Shown here in pieces: positions 54,375-63,003 of a stretch of 64,000 nucleotides of DNA. Within the stretch, counting starts at the first letter, position 1, and each line of letters begins with the position of its first letter. Under the pieces are notes generated by a model. The model saw only the letters and a list, made by a program, of their open reading frames with translations. It was not told where the DNA came from and ran no database searches. This stretch comes from Pseudomonadota bacterium. GTDB taxonomy: Bacteria > Pseudomonadota > Gammaproteobacteria > Steroidobacterales > SZUA-146. Where the stretch lies: assembly GCA_039028935.1 (NCBI GenBank), contig JBCCHD010000007.1, positions 1 through 64,000 on the forward strand, in the 5' to 3' direction. The position numbers and the translations under genes were made by a program.

Positions 54375-55250
54375 ATGAACATTGTATTGGCAACATGCCT
54401 CAAGCAACCCGACATCTCCGTCAGCGATCAGGTGTTGGCGGACGCCTTGCGGCGAACCGGATGCGATGTGTCGGGGGTGCCGTGGAACGGCGACTGGCAA
54501 CCGTTTGCTGAGGCGGACGCGGTGATCATTCGTACGACCTGGGATTACTTTGAGTATTACCCTGAGTTTACGCAGTGGCTCGATAAGCTCGTTACTGCTG
54601 ATCTGTTTGTTGCGAATCCTCTGCCCGTACTGAGATGGAACGCGCACAAACAGTATCTGTTTGATCTGATTGAACGCGGTGCGCCAGTGCTGCCCATGAT
54701 GGCGGTCGAGCACGATGCGCCGGCGATTGCGCAGCTAACGACAGAGCAAGGGTGGGACAAGGCGGTACTCAAGTGTCTCATTAGCGGCACGGCCCGGGGG
54801 TTGAGCCGTTTCCAACCCGCCGATCTCAGTTCGATCGAGCGTGCGCTCGAGGTGGCCAGCCCATGGTCTGAGTACGGCTTGATGGTCCAGCCGTTCATGC
54901 CGCAAATTCAGGATCATGGCGAGGTGTCGATGGTGTTCATAGATGATGTGTTCTCGCACGCGGTACTCAAAACACCAAAGGAAAACGAATTTCGAATCCA
55001 AAGCGAGTTTGGCGGTCGCTACGCGCGTGTCGAGCCGGAGACGCAATGGCTCGACGCCGCGTCAGATTGTTTAGAAGCTGCACGGGCAGCCACCGACTCC
55101 GACACCCTTTACGCTCGGGTTGATGGTCTCGTTGTCGACGGGCAATTCAAACTCATGGAGCTCGAGCTCACCGAGCCGGAGCTGATGTTTAATTTGGCGC
55201 CCGAGTCTGCGAACCGCCTTGCTGACGCCGTGCGACAACGCCTGACCTGA
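54375..55250 (+). CDS. ATP-grasp family protein
   Basis: 291 residues. Ribosome context AAGGACGAAACCAC before ATG, 29 bases after betA, so an operon is likely. Features of small ATP-grasp ligases related to glutathione/cycloserine synthetases: RTTWDYFEYYPEF, NPLPVLRWNAHKQYL, KCLISGTARGLSRF (Lys and loop), LMVQPFMPQIQDHGEVSMVF, and the metal site LYARVDGLVVDG...FKLMELELTEPELMF. It would join a carboxylate to an amine using ATP. Substrates are unknown, and there is no known reason for it in choline use. Confidence 0.85.
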   Translation: MNIVLATCLKQPDISVSDQVLADALRRTGCDVSGVPWNGDWQPFAEADAVIIRTTWDYFEYYPEFTQWLDKLVTADLFVANPLPVLRWNAHKQYLFDLIERGAPVLPMMAVEHDAPAIAQLTTEQGWDKAVLKCLISGTARGLSRFQPADLSSIERALEVASPWSEYGLMVQPFMPQIQDHGEVSMVFIDDVFSHAVLKTPKENEFRIQSEFGGRYARVEPETQWLDAASDCLEAARAATDSDTLYARVDGLVVDGQFKLMELELTEPELMFNLAPESANRLADAVRQRLT

Positions 55251-55496
55251 TCCGCTGCGCGCCCGTCACCGATCAACCACGGCCTTTCTGGCCGAGTCGC
55301 ACTGAACCGAAACGGTCGACGACCGGTTACGGAGCGTCTGTTCCGTCGAATACCGAGCACTCGGCAGGTGAGGACAAAAATTGATCAGTTGTATCACCAA
55401 AATTCATAGAATCTCGCTATTGATGTGAGTTTGCTGATGTATTATCGAGAGGAAACTGTCGGCGGCGAGCTCGACGGGCAACACGGAGGCAGGCGC

Positions 55497-56381
55497 ATGC
55501 GAAATCTGGACATCGGAGCTTTACGGTCACTCGTGGCGATCGCCGACACGCGTACGGTGACTAAGGCGGCGCAACAAAATCACCTGACGCAATCGGCTGT
55601 GAGTATGCAGGTTAAGCGACTGGAGCGGGCGTTTGATACGAAGCTGCTTCATCGTGAGGGGCGCGGCGTTGTGCTCACACCGATCGGCCAGCAACTTGTC
55701 AGCTATGCGCGCCGACTGATCGAACTCAATGATGAAACCTGGACACGACTCACCAACGATGACTACGAGGGCGAGGTGTCACTCGGGGTGCCCATCGATC
55801 TCATCTATCCCCATATGCCGCTTATTTTGCAGCGAGCCAAAGAGCGCTATCCGCGCATTAAAATCAGCCTCGTCTCGTCGCTCACCCGGTTGCTGCTCGA
55901 ACAGCTGGACAAGGGCGAAGTGGATTTGACGCTCACGACCGAGAAACGCTTGCATCGCGGAGGCCGTACGTTGGCCAAGGTCAAACAGGTGTGGATGGGT
56001 GCTGAGGGCGGCCAGGCCTACTTAAAGCGACCGGTACCGCTTGCGATGTGCAATGTGTGCAGTCAACGGCAGGATGCCATTGATTCACTCGATCAGGCCG
56101 GTATTCCGTGGGAGCTTGTGACCGACACCAATTCGGAAGCGACGGTCAATGCCATGGTGGCGGCGGACTTGGCGATCACCCCCCAAGTTGAGACGGCGAT
56201 GGAGCCTGGTTGTGAAGCGGTGCCCGACGGGTTGTCCGAGCTCAGCGACGTCTACATTAATTTGTACACATCGGGTGACAGTCGCTTGGTTGAAAAGATC
56301 GCGGAACTGGCCGAAGAAGTGTATGCCCAGGACACGCGATGCGAGAGCCCGGCGCCAGCCGATTACGCCCATACGGGGTAG
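55497..56381 (+). CDS. LysR-family regulator
   Basis: 294 residues from ATG 55497, which has GGAGG upstream. Helix-turn-helix at 8-65 (SLVAIADTRTVTKAAQQNHLTQSAVSMQVKRLE). The effector domain begins at about 92 (GEVSLGVPIDLIYPHMPLIL). The Cys pair in MCNVCSQRQD is unusual for the effector domain. It follows the ATP-grasp gene by 246 bases in the same direction. It may control the bet genes, since choline-sulfate operons often carry a LysR gene, but that is inference from position. Confidence 0.9.
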   Translation: MRNLDIGALRSLVAIADTRTVTKAAQQNHLTQSAVSMQVKRLERAFDTKLLHREGRGVVLTPIGQQLVSYARRLIELNDETWTRLTNDDYEGEVSLGVPIDLIYPHMPLILQRAKERYPRIKISLVSSLTRLLLEQLDKGEVDLTLTTEKRLHRGGRTLAKVKQVWMGAEGGQAYLKRPVPLAMCNVCSQRQDAIDSLDQAGIPWELVTDTNSEATVNAMVAADLAITPQVETAMEPGCEAVPDGLSELSDVYINLYTSGDSRLVEKIAELAEEVYAQDTRCESPAPADYAHTG

Positions 56382-56651
56382 CCACGGTTTGGCTGTTTGC
56401 GCGGCCAAGTGACTGATAGTTAGGATGATGGGCCTCAGGTCGACACGCTGCCAACCGGCCTCGCTTTGACCTAACGCCGATAGGCTGTATGATGCGTCGC
56501 CAAGTGGCCGGCCGCGGCGAAGCGGCGAAAGCCAATATTCTTAACAAAATCTGACAAATAGGCATCCCCGACCGCGCTCGGGCCGTGAACTAATCCACGG
56601 GAGGGTGTTCCAACATTCCGATTGCCCTAGTCGTCCGTACGGAGAGTTAGT

Positions 56652-57161
56652 ATGAGATTTACCCAGTTTCTTGCCGGTCTGCTGCTGCTGGCAACGGCCG
56701 GTTTCGCCGCCGCCGAAAACAACATTGCGGTGCTTAACGTGCAGGGCGTGATACTTCGCTCAACCATGGCCAGCGAGTTTAATGCGCAACTCGAGCGAGA
56801 ATTCAAACCGCGTCAGGATTCGCTCAAAACCATGGCTGAAGAAATCCAGAAGATTCAGGAAGACGGCCAACGCGACGCAGACTTCTTAAGCGATGATCAA
56901 AAGCGCGAAATTTCGCAGCGCCTCGGCACAAAAATGCGTGAGTTCCAGCAGCTGCGCAATGAAATGGGCCGCGAGCAAGCCGAAAAAGAGCAAGCGTTTA
57001 TCGAAAGCGTGCGGCCTAAACTCGACACGGTCGTCAATAAAATTGTCCAGGATCGCAGTATCGATTTGCTGTTGGACAGCCGGTCGGTATTGTTCGTCAA
57101 GCCCGATACCAACATGGACATCAGCCAGGAAGTACTCGACGCGCTCAACGCGCAGCAGTAG
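56652..57161 (+). CDS. Skp/OmpH family periplasmic chaperone
   Basis: 169 residues. Signal peptide MRFTQFLAGLLLLATAGFAAA. Mature N-terminus NNIAVLNVQGVILRSTMAS, then a long charged coiled region (LEREFKPRQDSLKTMAEEIQKIQEDGQ ... QLRNEMGREQAEKEQAF) that forms the tentacles, and a C-terminal strand (SIDLLLDSRSVLFV). These are all typical of Skp. It holds unfolded outer-membrane proteins in the periplasm before delivery to BAM. It is not beside bamA/lpxD as in the classical locus, so it may be an extra copy. A strong terminator follows. Confidence 0.88.
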   Translation: MRFTQFLAGLLLLATAGFAAAENNIAVLNVQGVILRSTMASEFNAQLEREFKPRQDSLKTMAEEIQKIQEDGQRDADFLSDDQKREISQRLGTKMREFQQLRNEMGREQAEKEQAFIESVRPKLDTVVNKIVQDRSIDLLLDSRSVLFVKPDTNMDISQEVLDALNAQQ

Positions 57162-57180
57162 TATCCGGCACGCAAACCAT

Positions 57181-57215
57181 AAGGCCGCGTGGCGTAATCC
57201 GCGCGGCCTTTTTTT
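57181..57215 (+). terminator. Terminator of the skp-like gene
   Basis: Stem AAGGCCGCG (57181-57189) with CGCGGCCTT (57202-57210) then seven T. Twenty bases past the stop at 57161. Confidence 0.88.
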
Positions 57216-57311
57216 ATGAAAAAACCGTCGGAGGTTGGCGGAAGTGAGGAAATACGAGCTAGGCTTTGTTAGATTTGAGCAAAAGTATGATGTAACAGAA
57301 GGATAGTGTGC

Positions 57312-57872
57312 GTGGCTGATGTGACGGAACTCCTGCTGCAGTGGAATGACGGCAATGAGGAGGCGCGTGCGCAACTCATGGAGAAAATATACGGTGAGCT
57401 GCGCTCGATCGCTGCCCGTCACTTAGCGAATGAACGCCATGCCGCCGACCTTCAACCCAGCGCGCTGGTCAACGAGGCCTACATGCGGTTGATTAACCTG
57501 AACCGTATTGAGTGGCAGGATCGCGCTCACTTTTTCGCAATGTCAGCGCGGGTAATGCGCGAAATCCTCATCGATGAAGCACGAAAGCGCGGTGCTGCTA
57601 AGCGCGACGGCGGCGTGCAGGTGACGCTCACTAACCTATCGATGGACAGTCAGGATCCCACCACCAATGTACTGATGCTGCACGAAGCGCTAGAGCGCTT
57701 AGCGGACGTGGACCCGGAGCGCTCGCGCTTGGTCGAACTTCGCTTTTTCGGTGGGCTGACGATTGAGGAAACAGCGGCGGTGTTGGGTAAATCGCCGGCA
57801 ACCGTAAAACGAAGCTGGGAAGTGGCCCGGGGTTGGTTGTTCCAGATCATGAATAAGGGCAACACGGCCTGA
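57312..57872 (+). CDS. ECF sigma factor, TIGR02999 type (kinase-associated)
   Basis: 186 residues from GTG 57312, which lies nine bases after AAGGA; GTG 57306 is the alternative. Sigma-2 region ELRSIAARHLANERHAADLQPSALVNEAYMRL and WQDRAHFFAMSARVMREILID, sigma-4 region RLVELRFFGGLTIEETAAVLGKSPATVKRSW. The LQPSALVNEAYMRL segment marks the family that is normally followed by a Ser/Thr kinase with TM and TPR domains. Here no kinase follows; a 71-residue kinase-N-terminus-like gene lies tail-to-tail. The intact kinase at 19567 is a possible partner. No anti-sigma factor is seen. Confidence 0.93.
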   Translation: MADVTELLLQWNDGNEEARAQLMEKIYGELRSIAARHLANERHAADLQPSALVNEAYMRLINLNRIEWQDRAHFFAMSARVMREILIDEARKRGAAKRDGGVQVTLTNLSMDSQDPTTNVLMLHEALERLADVDPERSRLVELRFFGGLTIEETAAVLGKSPATVKRSWEVARGWLFQIMNKGNTA

Positions 57873-58038
57873 CCGCCTGTGGTGTCCGCCCGTTGCGTCC
57901 CGGGCCTACGAGAGGGTGCAGGCGTTGAGGGCGAATCGCGTTGTGCCCCTTCGTGAGCGGGTCCGCTATGCCAAGCGATCACCTGTAATGAGACCAGGCA
58001 GTTCCAGCGGATAGACCCGGCACAGACCCGGCTTTGAA

Positions 58039-58254
58039 TCAGTCGGTCCGTTCGGCTTGGTCAAGAATCAGAAACTCACCGGAATTATCGATCGATTCGA
58101 GCAGCTCTTCCACATCACGCCGCAGAGCGTGATCGGTGCCGCACCGTCGGTCAAGAAACGTACCGCGTGCGACCGGCTCCAGTGCCAGCACTTCATCGCA
58201 AATCGACATGATTAATCGGTCCCTGTCTGATGGTGGCGTCATTTCCGTTTCCAT
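58039..58254 (-). CDS. Free-standing N-terminal region of an ECF-associated Ser/Thr kinase
   Basis: 71 residues. The segment IMSICDEVLALEPVARGTFLDRRCGTD then LRRDVEELLESIDNSGEFLI has the same pattern as residues 25-80 of the kinase at 19567 (LCDEALLKPEEERADFVADACGDD then LRLSVNSLLMS). It stops exactly where the kinase domain would begin; nothing downstream resembles a kinase. It may be a remnant of a lost kinase or a real mini-protein that interacts with the sigma factor. It has GGAAACGGAA before an internal ATG at 58242. Confidence 0.55.
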   Translation of the reverse strand: METEMTPPSDRDRLIMSICDEVLALEPVARGTFLDRRCGTDHALRRDVEELLESIDNSGEFLILDQAERTD

Positions 58255-58596
58255 CCGCGCGTCGTAAAAAGGCCCGGTTGGGCAGGCTAGGCGGCCTCGC
58301 CCGGGTACATAAGTACAGGCGCAAGTGAACGCGATTGTGGATCAATAAAGTTGTTCGTTGGGCAGATCGGCGATGCGGCACGCGATGACCTCGCGTTGTC
58401 GGGCAAAAGCGACGAAAGAACCGCCAAAAAAACGGGCCCGACGTGAGCTGTTTTTGATCGGTCTTGCGCCTAATCATTATGAGCACAGTCAGAATTCGAT
58501 GGCTGTCTGTGTTGCTCGCGTCATTAACCAATATAAAACAATGATTTAAGCGGTCGCCCGGAGAGGCGATTCGATAAAAAAGGGGGAGAACCAACC
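58255..58596. other. Intergenic region without a recognised gene
   Basis: 342 bases between the kinase-like mini-gene and the PEP-CTERM gene. A TATAAAA-like element near 58530 preceded by TTAACC may be the promoter of the 58597 gene. Other frames are not protein-like. Confidence 0.4.
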
Positions 58597-59340
58597 ATGG
58601 CCATTCGACACACTCTGTGCGCCTTACTACTGATGATGGGTGTCAGCAGTCACGCGGCGCTGACTCTGGAATTCACCACGCCCTCCGGCACCGCCGGGGC
58701 GAATGACGCGATCGAGATTTGGCTGACGCTATCAACCGATACCGGATTTAGCTTTGATCCGTTTGATCCTGACGGCGATATGTCTTACGGCGGGGCCATT
58801 GACCCATCCGACGTGCCCAATGAGGGCTTTTCCTTCGACGCCAATATGGGAACGGGCGGTTTTGTCGAATTCGATTTTATTGAGTTTGTCGGTCTTTCCC
58901 TGTTCGCCACCTGTAATGGTTCCTTTGTTGTGGAAGACGGAACGTGCGGGTTCGGCATGGGCGGCACCGACAATTATTCCTTTTCGTTTGGTCCGGGACC
59001 GTCACCCGGCAACGACCCCATATCGCTGGCTGCGGGCGAATCGCTCGACTTTCTCTTCGGCACATTTACGCCCGTGGCTGGCGGTGCTGAAGCCGGTACG
59101 TACGACTTTTTCCGGGTTGGCCTTTCGTTGTTTTTTGCCGGAGTCGGTTTTGATGACTTGGGTGAGGAGGTCGCCGTGGACGCGTTCTTTGATCTTGCCC
59201 TTGCGTGCGAAGACGGTGACCCGTCTTGCGCGTTTACACGCACCGTCAGTGCGACACCTGTGCCGGTTCCAGCCGCCGCTTGGCTTTTTGCCAGTGCGCT
59301 ACTGGCGTTGAGCAGTTTGAGTCGACGACGACACCGATAA
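58597..59340 (+). CDS. PEP-CTERM (VPxPA-type) secreted protein
   Basis: 247 residues. Ribosome site AGGGGGAGAA before ATG. Signal peptide MAIRHTLCALLLMMGVSSHA. Mature part is acidic and Gly/Phe-rich (FSFDPFDPDGDMSYGG, FGMGGTDNYSFSFGPGP), with two Cys pairs (CNGSFVVEDGTC and CEDGDPSC). C-terminus VPVPAAAWLFASALLAL then SRRRHR, a VPxPA variant of PEP-CTERM. Processed by exosortase, probably at the cell surface. Function unknown. It is the third exosortase-type target in this window. Confidence 0.87.
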   Translation: MAIRHTLCALLLMMGVSSHAALTLEFTTPSGTAGANDAIEIWLTLSTDTGFSFDPFDPDGDMSYGGAIDPSDVPNEGFSFDANMGTGGFVEFDFIEFVGLSLFATCNGSFVVEDGTCGFGMGGTDNYSFSFGPGPSPGNDPISLAAGESLDFLFGTFTPVAGGAEAGTYDFFRVGLSLFFAGVGFDDLGEEVAVDAFFDLALACEDGDPSCAFTRTVSATPVPVPAAAWLFASALLALSSLSRRRHR

Positions 59341-59518
59341 CAATGGACCAACCCCGCTAAGAAAATCATCAAGGAGAGAGACAGTCGTAGGGTCTAAGAC
59401 AACGACTGACCGCATGGAGTGATGCCTATGCATGAGGGACGCAACTAACAAGGATGTTTTCTTTTTTGCCCTGGGGGCAAGTGTGGCACGCGAATAGCCC
59501 CGACTGCCACGCGACGAA

Positions 59519-59568
59519 GGCTGTACCGCACAGGTGTTTCACCGATTGTTGGTACAGTCTTTTTTTTA
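59519..59568 (+). terminator. Possible terminator
   Basis: CTGTACC (59521-59527) can pair with GGTACAG (59551-59557), with a 23-base loop and a strong run of T after it. About 180 bases past the PEP-CTERM gene stop. Long loop makes it tentative. Confidence 0.4.
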
Positions 59569-59571
59569 CGC

Positions 59572-60285
59572 TCAAAAAGCGCGGGTCGCCCAAACTCTGA
59601 TATCGCTATCCGCAACCGGGTCGGTCAGACCAAACAGTGCTCCGGCGAATAGGCTCCAACCGTTACTCAAAGGCAGATTGGCAAACGGTCCCAGTGCGTG
59701 ACGCTGCTCGTCACCGTCGGCAAAATCGCTGGTTGATCCAAAGTCGCTGAACAATTCAATGCCAAACTGGCGATTGTCGTCAAGCGTCCGATATAGGTTT
59801 GCACGTGTCTGTAACCCCACACCGTCTCGGCCACCGCTGCCCAGGTCGACGGTAGTGAGCAACAGCGCGCGCGCTTGCCACTGATTAGCAAGACGAAACT
59901 GATTCATCCAATTGACACCAATCGTTTCATTGCGACCGCTGTCTCGCACCCGCACATCGAATCGTACGCCGGTCTGCCAATCGGCCGATTGATCGGTGAT
60001 GTCCCAAAACAATTCGCCCTGCACATAATCGAAGTCGAAGTCACGGCTTGCGGTTTTGCGCGTTTGCGCTACGACGCGCCACATGAGTCGACTATCGAGT
60101 GCTTGCTGGTAGTGCAGACGCTGCGCAAAACCATTGGTATCGTCCACAAACGCCGCCCGATACTGAATGCTCCTATGGCCTTCCTTGACCACAGGCCCAA
60201 AGACGCCGCCGGTGTTTTGGGCCTGCGCTATCGGCAGGAACAACCAAATTAGTACGCTGGTGGCAATTGCCTGTCGCTTGATCAC
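59572..60285 (-). CDS. Putative outer-membrane beta-barrel protein
   Basis: 237 residues from GTG 60285, chosen for GGAG nine bases upstream; TTG 60291 also fits. Signal peptide QAIATSVLIWLFLPIAQA. The rest alternates polar and aromatic residues in short strands (IQYRAAFVDDTN, LMWRVVAQTRKT, WQARALLLTTVDLG, WSLFAGALFGLTD) and ends in Phe (IRVWATRAF), the usual BAM recognition end. So a 10-12-strand barrel is likely. No family recognised; function unknown. Confidence 0.75.
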   Translation of the reverse strand: MIKRQAIATSVLIWLFLPIAQAQNTGGVFGPVVKEGHRSIQYRAAFVDDTNGFAQRLHYQQALDSRLMWRVVAQTRKTASRDFDFDYVQGELFWDITDQSADWQTGVRFDVRVRDSGRNETIGVNWMNQFRLANQWQARALLLTTVDLGSGGRDGVGLQTRANLYRTLDDNRQFGIELFSDFGSTSDFADGDEQRHALGPFANLPLSNGWSLFAGALFGLTDPVADSDIRVWATRAF

Positions 60286-60573
60286 GGTCAAAGTCTCCTT
60301 TCAAGGGCCGGTTTCGATAGCGCAATAAGTGTGGCGTGATAAGGCGTTTGTCGCAACGCCGGATGAGTCCCATCGCTGCGGATCACTCACAGGGGCGATG
60401 CTAATCGAGTGGGTGTCATGGACCGGTGATAGGCACCTCTAACGCGCCACCATTTGCGGTCACGGCGTCGCGGCTGAACGCGCCAAAGGCGGGCAATACC
60501 CCACTTCTGTGCCATTTTATCGTCGTCGACCGCGACACTTGACATCGCCGCGGGTGCGAACTATCACGTGCGA

Positions 60574-61692
60574 TCAGCGTCGAGTGATCACGAAGCTCTC
60601 ATCGTTGAACCACAGGCCATTGTGCTTGTGTAACACCCGCGCCGTGGCCTCCAAATAGTTACCGGACTGCAAGGCTTCCTCGAGGCGCTGATCATCGATT
60701 TGGGCCACATACACGGCTGCATTCCAGGCCGCAAACAGCGTTGACGTGCCGATGCTCTCGCCAATTTCTTCAGGGAGTGTGTGCATCTGGTACTGGAACA
60801 GGCCGTGCTCCTCGGCGCTGGCATCGATGGTGTAGTCATTCGATTGCTCGTCGAGCATCCGGCGAAGTTCACGCATGAGTTCGTGCCGATTAACCTGGAA
60901 GGGGTCTTCCTCGGGCCAAATTTCGCGAATGATCTCAAGACCTGGATCGAGACCGCAAGACTGAACCGCGATGAGTCGACCACCGGAGCGCAGTGCGCGT
61001 GTAAGCGGGGACAACACGTACTTAACTTTGAATTCGGCGCTCATGCGCGCTCGCCAAGGCTGTGACGCGATCACCAGGTCAAAGTCCGCACGCGGTGTGT
61101 CTTGTTTTGGTACGACCGAGTCCAGTAGAAACTTGTGGTCCTTTCGATAAACGACCAACACCGAGGGTCGCACGTAAAGTGGGTTGCCCGTTTTCTCGCT
61201 CGATTTAATCTGCCACCCGTCCACCAAAAACTCATCGAGACTGCCAAGCTGCTGGTCGTATTCACTGGCAGAGTTTCCTTCAAGCTCGACCACGCGCCAA
61301 TTGATGTCTTCGAGCGCCATCTTGCTTGGGGTCAGCCACGGCGCTTCTTTGTACAGCATGTTGGTGTACACAACCACGGTTGCCGGATGCTCGACAAACC
61401 GATCCGGTAATATTTCAAGGCTTAAACGGATGTCTTCTAGACTGATTTCCTTACCGACGACGTAAAAGGGGTGGGTTGGAAAATGGAAGTGCATGGATCG
61501 CATGACGTGCGCCAGAATCGTACCGTCACCCATACCCGCGTCGAACACGCGTAGTGCTGGCGGTTGTGGCTCAAGCAGCGGCAGTTCACGTGATGCTCGC
61601 TCGCCCACCTTGCGTTTTTCATTGCAGGTGTTAACGAAAGCCAGATACTTTTGACGGTTGTCATAAAAGCGAATAGGTCGTTTGGCTGCCAC
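60574..61692 (-). CDS. SAM-dependent methyltransferase
   Basis: 372 residues from GTG 61692, which has GGAG seven bases upstream; GTG 61710 also possible. The SAM-binding motif is RVFDAGMGDGTILAHV at about 47-62, with a DLVIASQPWRARM segment at about 205 as motif IV and RALRSGGRLIAVQSCG as the following strand. The C-terminal 120 residues are helical and family-specific (NRHELMRELRRMLDEQSNDY). No substrate can be assigned. Cytoplasmic. It stands alone, with 280-base gaps on both sides that show no gene. Confidence 0.8.
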   Translation of the reverse strand: MAAKRPIRFYDNRQKYLAFVNTCNEKRKVGERASRELPLLEPQPPALRVFDAGMGDGTILAHVMRSMHFHFPTHPFYVVGKEISLEDIRLSLEILPDRFVEHPATVVVYTNMLYKEAPWLTPSKMALEDINWRVVELEGNSASEYDQQLGSLDEFLVDGWQIKSSEKTGNPLYVRPSVLVVYRKDHKFLLDSVVPKQDTPRADFDLVIASQPWRARMSAEFKVKYVLSPLTRALRSGGRLIAVQSCGLDPGLEIIREIWPEEDPFQVNRHELMRELRRMLDEQSNDYTIDASAEEHGLFQYQMHTLPEEIGESIGTSTLFAAWNAAVYVAQIDDQRLEEALQSGNYLEATARVLHKHNGLWFNDESFVITRR

Positions 61693-61710
61693 GTGAGGTC
61701 TCCGATCCAC

Positions 61711-61991
61711 ATAGATAATCCGGGACAGCGATTACTATAGTCGAAGACTGGTTCGACGGGTGAGACTCAGTCGACGCTACTGGGCGCTGCATTGGACTGA
61801 CCGGGCGGTGTGTTATGGCCGCGACAACAGTGTTTCGGGCGCTTTGTGTGTTGATTTCGGCAGCGGTTCCGATGCTGTTTGCGGTGCATTAAGCCGACTC
61901 AATTTTTTAAGTTATTGATTATTAATCGATTCGAGCGATTGCTTGGACAGGCTGCAGACACTGGGGTGTGGCGGCGCGACGGGTGTCTTGT
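61711..61991. other. Intergenic region without a recognised gene
   Basis: 281 bases between the methyltransferase start and serB stop. AT-rich near 61900-61930 (TTTTTTAAGTTATTGATTA), probably the methyltransferase promoter area. Nothing else seen. Confidence 0.4.
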
Positions 61992-62969
61992 TCACTGTGG
62001 CGGCGCGGCGCGACCAAAATCGAGCCAGTCGGTTAGGCGATCAAGCGGCGCGTGATCCAAGTGCCACGGCGTAGCGCCGTGCACAACCGGCTTGGCACGG
62101 TAGGCCACACCAACGCCGGCTTCGCCAAGCATGGCCATGTCATTGGCGCCGTCGCCAATGGCACACACTTCGTGTGGCGCCAGATTGAGCCGCTCACGCT
62201 CTTCGCGCAGCACGTCCAGCTTAGTCGCCTGCGTTACGATCGGTGGGCTGACAAGACCGGTCAGTGCGTTGTTGTCCAGCGCCAGCGTGTTCGCCACCAC
62301 GCGGTCAACATCAAGAAGACGGCCGACATGATCGGCGAAATGGGTGAAGCCTCCGCTGATGAGGACAGTGCGGGTGCCTCCGGTATTGGCCGCGTCCAAC
62401 AGTGTTTTTGCACCCTGGCTGAGTTCCGTGTGCTGCACACACGCATTGAGTTGTTGTAGGGAGAGTCCCGCCAGCAATGCAACGCGTTCGTTGAGCGCCG
62501 CAACGAAATCGAGCTCGCCGTTCATCGCACGCGCGGTAATCGTTGCTACCTGCTCGCCGATGCCAACATGCGCGGCCAACTCGTCGAGCGACTCGGTGGT
62601 GATGAGGGTGCTGTCCATATCGCAGACGAGCAATTTGACCACGGGTTTATCGATCGGCATGACCCACACGTCGACGGCCTCTTTGGCACGCCACAGTGTT
62701 TGCCACAGATGCCAAGCCCGGCGACCATCGGCATAGATGGACAGCGCACAGTGTGTGTCATCCGTGATCCAGTCACCGGTGGAAGTGAGACCCACGCGTG
62801 CCAGGAGTCCCGTGGTGCTTTTTTTGGCCTCGCTCAAGACCGAGTCGTCCCCGGCGAGTCGAATCTCAAACTCGCCGGTGATTGCCTCAACCCAGTAAGG
62901 CACAGAGTCGCTAAACGGTGCCTGCGCCGCGTCGCCGGAGCGAAGCCGTGGCAGTTGCGTTATCGACAT
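61992..62969 (-). CDS. serB: Phosphoserine phosphatase
   Basis: 325 residues from ATG 62969. The frame opens 74 codons earlier but that part overlaps serA and is not conserved-looking. N-terminal ACT-like domain (about 25-105), then HAD phosphatase: nucleophile D117 and D119 in VCDMDSTLI, the cap region (ITARAMNGELDFVAALNERV), Ser in LISGGFTHF, Lys, and GDGANDMAML. It hydrolyses L-phosphoserine to serine and phosphate, the last step of serine synthesis. It starts 35 bases after serA, so serA and serB form an operon. Confidence 0.95.
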   Translation of the reverse strand: MSITQLPRLRSGDAAQAPFSDSVPYWVEAITGEFEIRLAGDDSVLSEAKKSTTGLLARVGLTSTGDWITDDTHCALSIYADGRRAWHLWQTLWRAKEAVDVWVMPIDKPVVKLLVCDMDSTLITTESLDELAAHVGIGEQVATITARAMNGELDFVAALNERVALLAGLSLQQLNACVQHTELSQGAKTLLDAANTGGTRTVLISGGFTHFADHVGRLLDVDRVVANTLALDNNALTGLVSPPIVTQATKLDVLREERERLNLAPHEVCAIGDGANDMAMLGEAGVGVAYRAKPVVHGATPWHLDHAPLDRLTDWLDFGRAAPPQ

Positions 62970-63003
62970 TGCGATTTCGATCCAGTATCGGCCGTCATGT
63001 GGG

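Noticed and set aside
59466-59480. TTGCCC/GGGCAA hairpin as a terminator
   Set aside because: The T run is before the stem on the plus strand and becomes an A run after it on the minus strand, so it does not fit a terminator in either direction.
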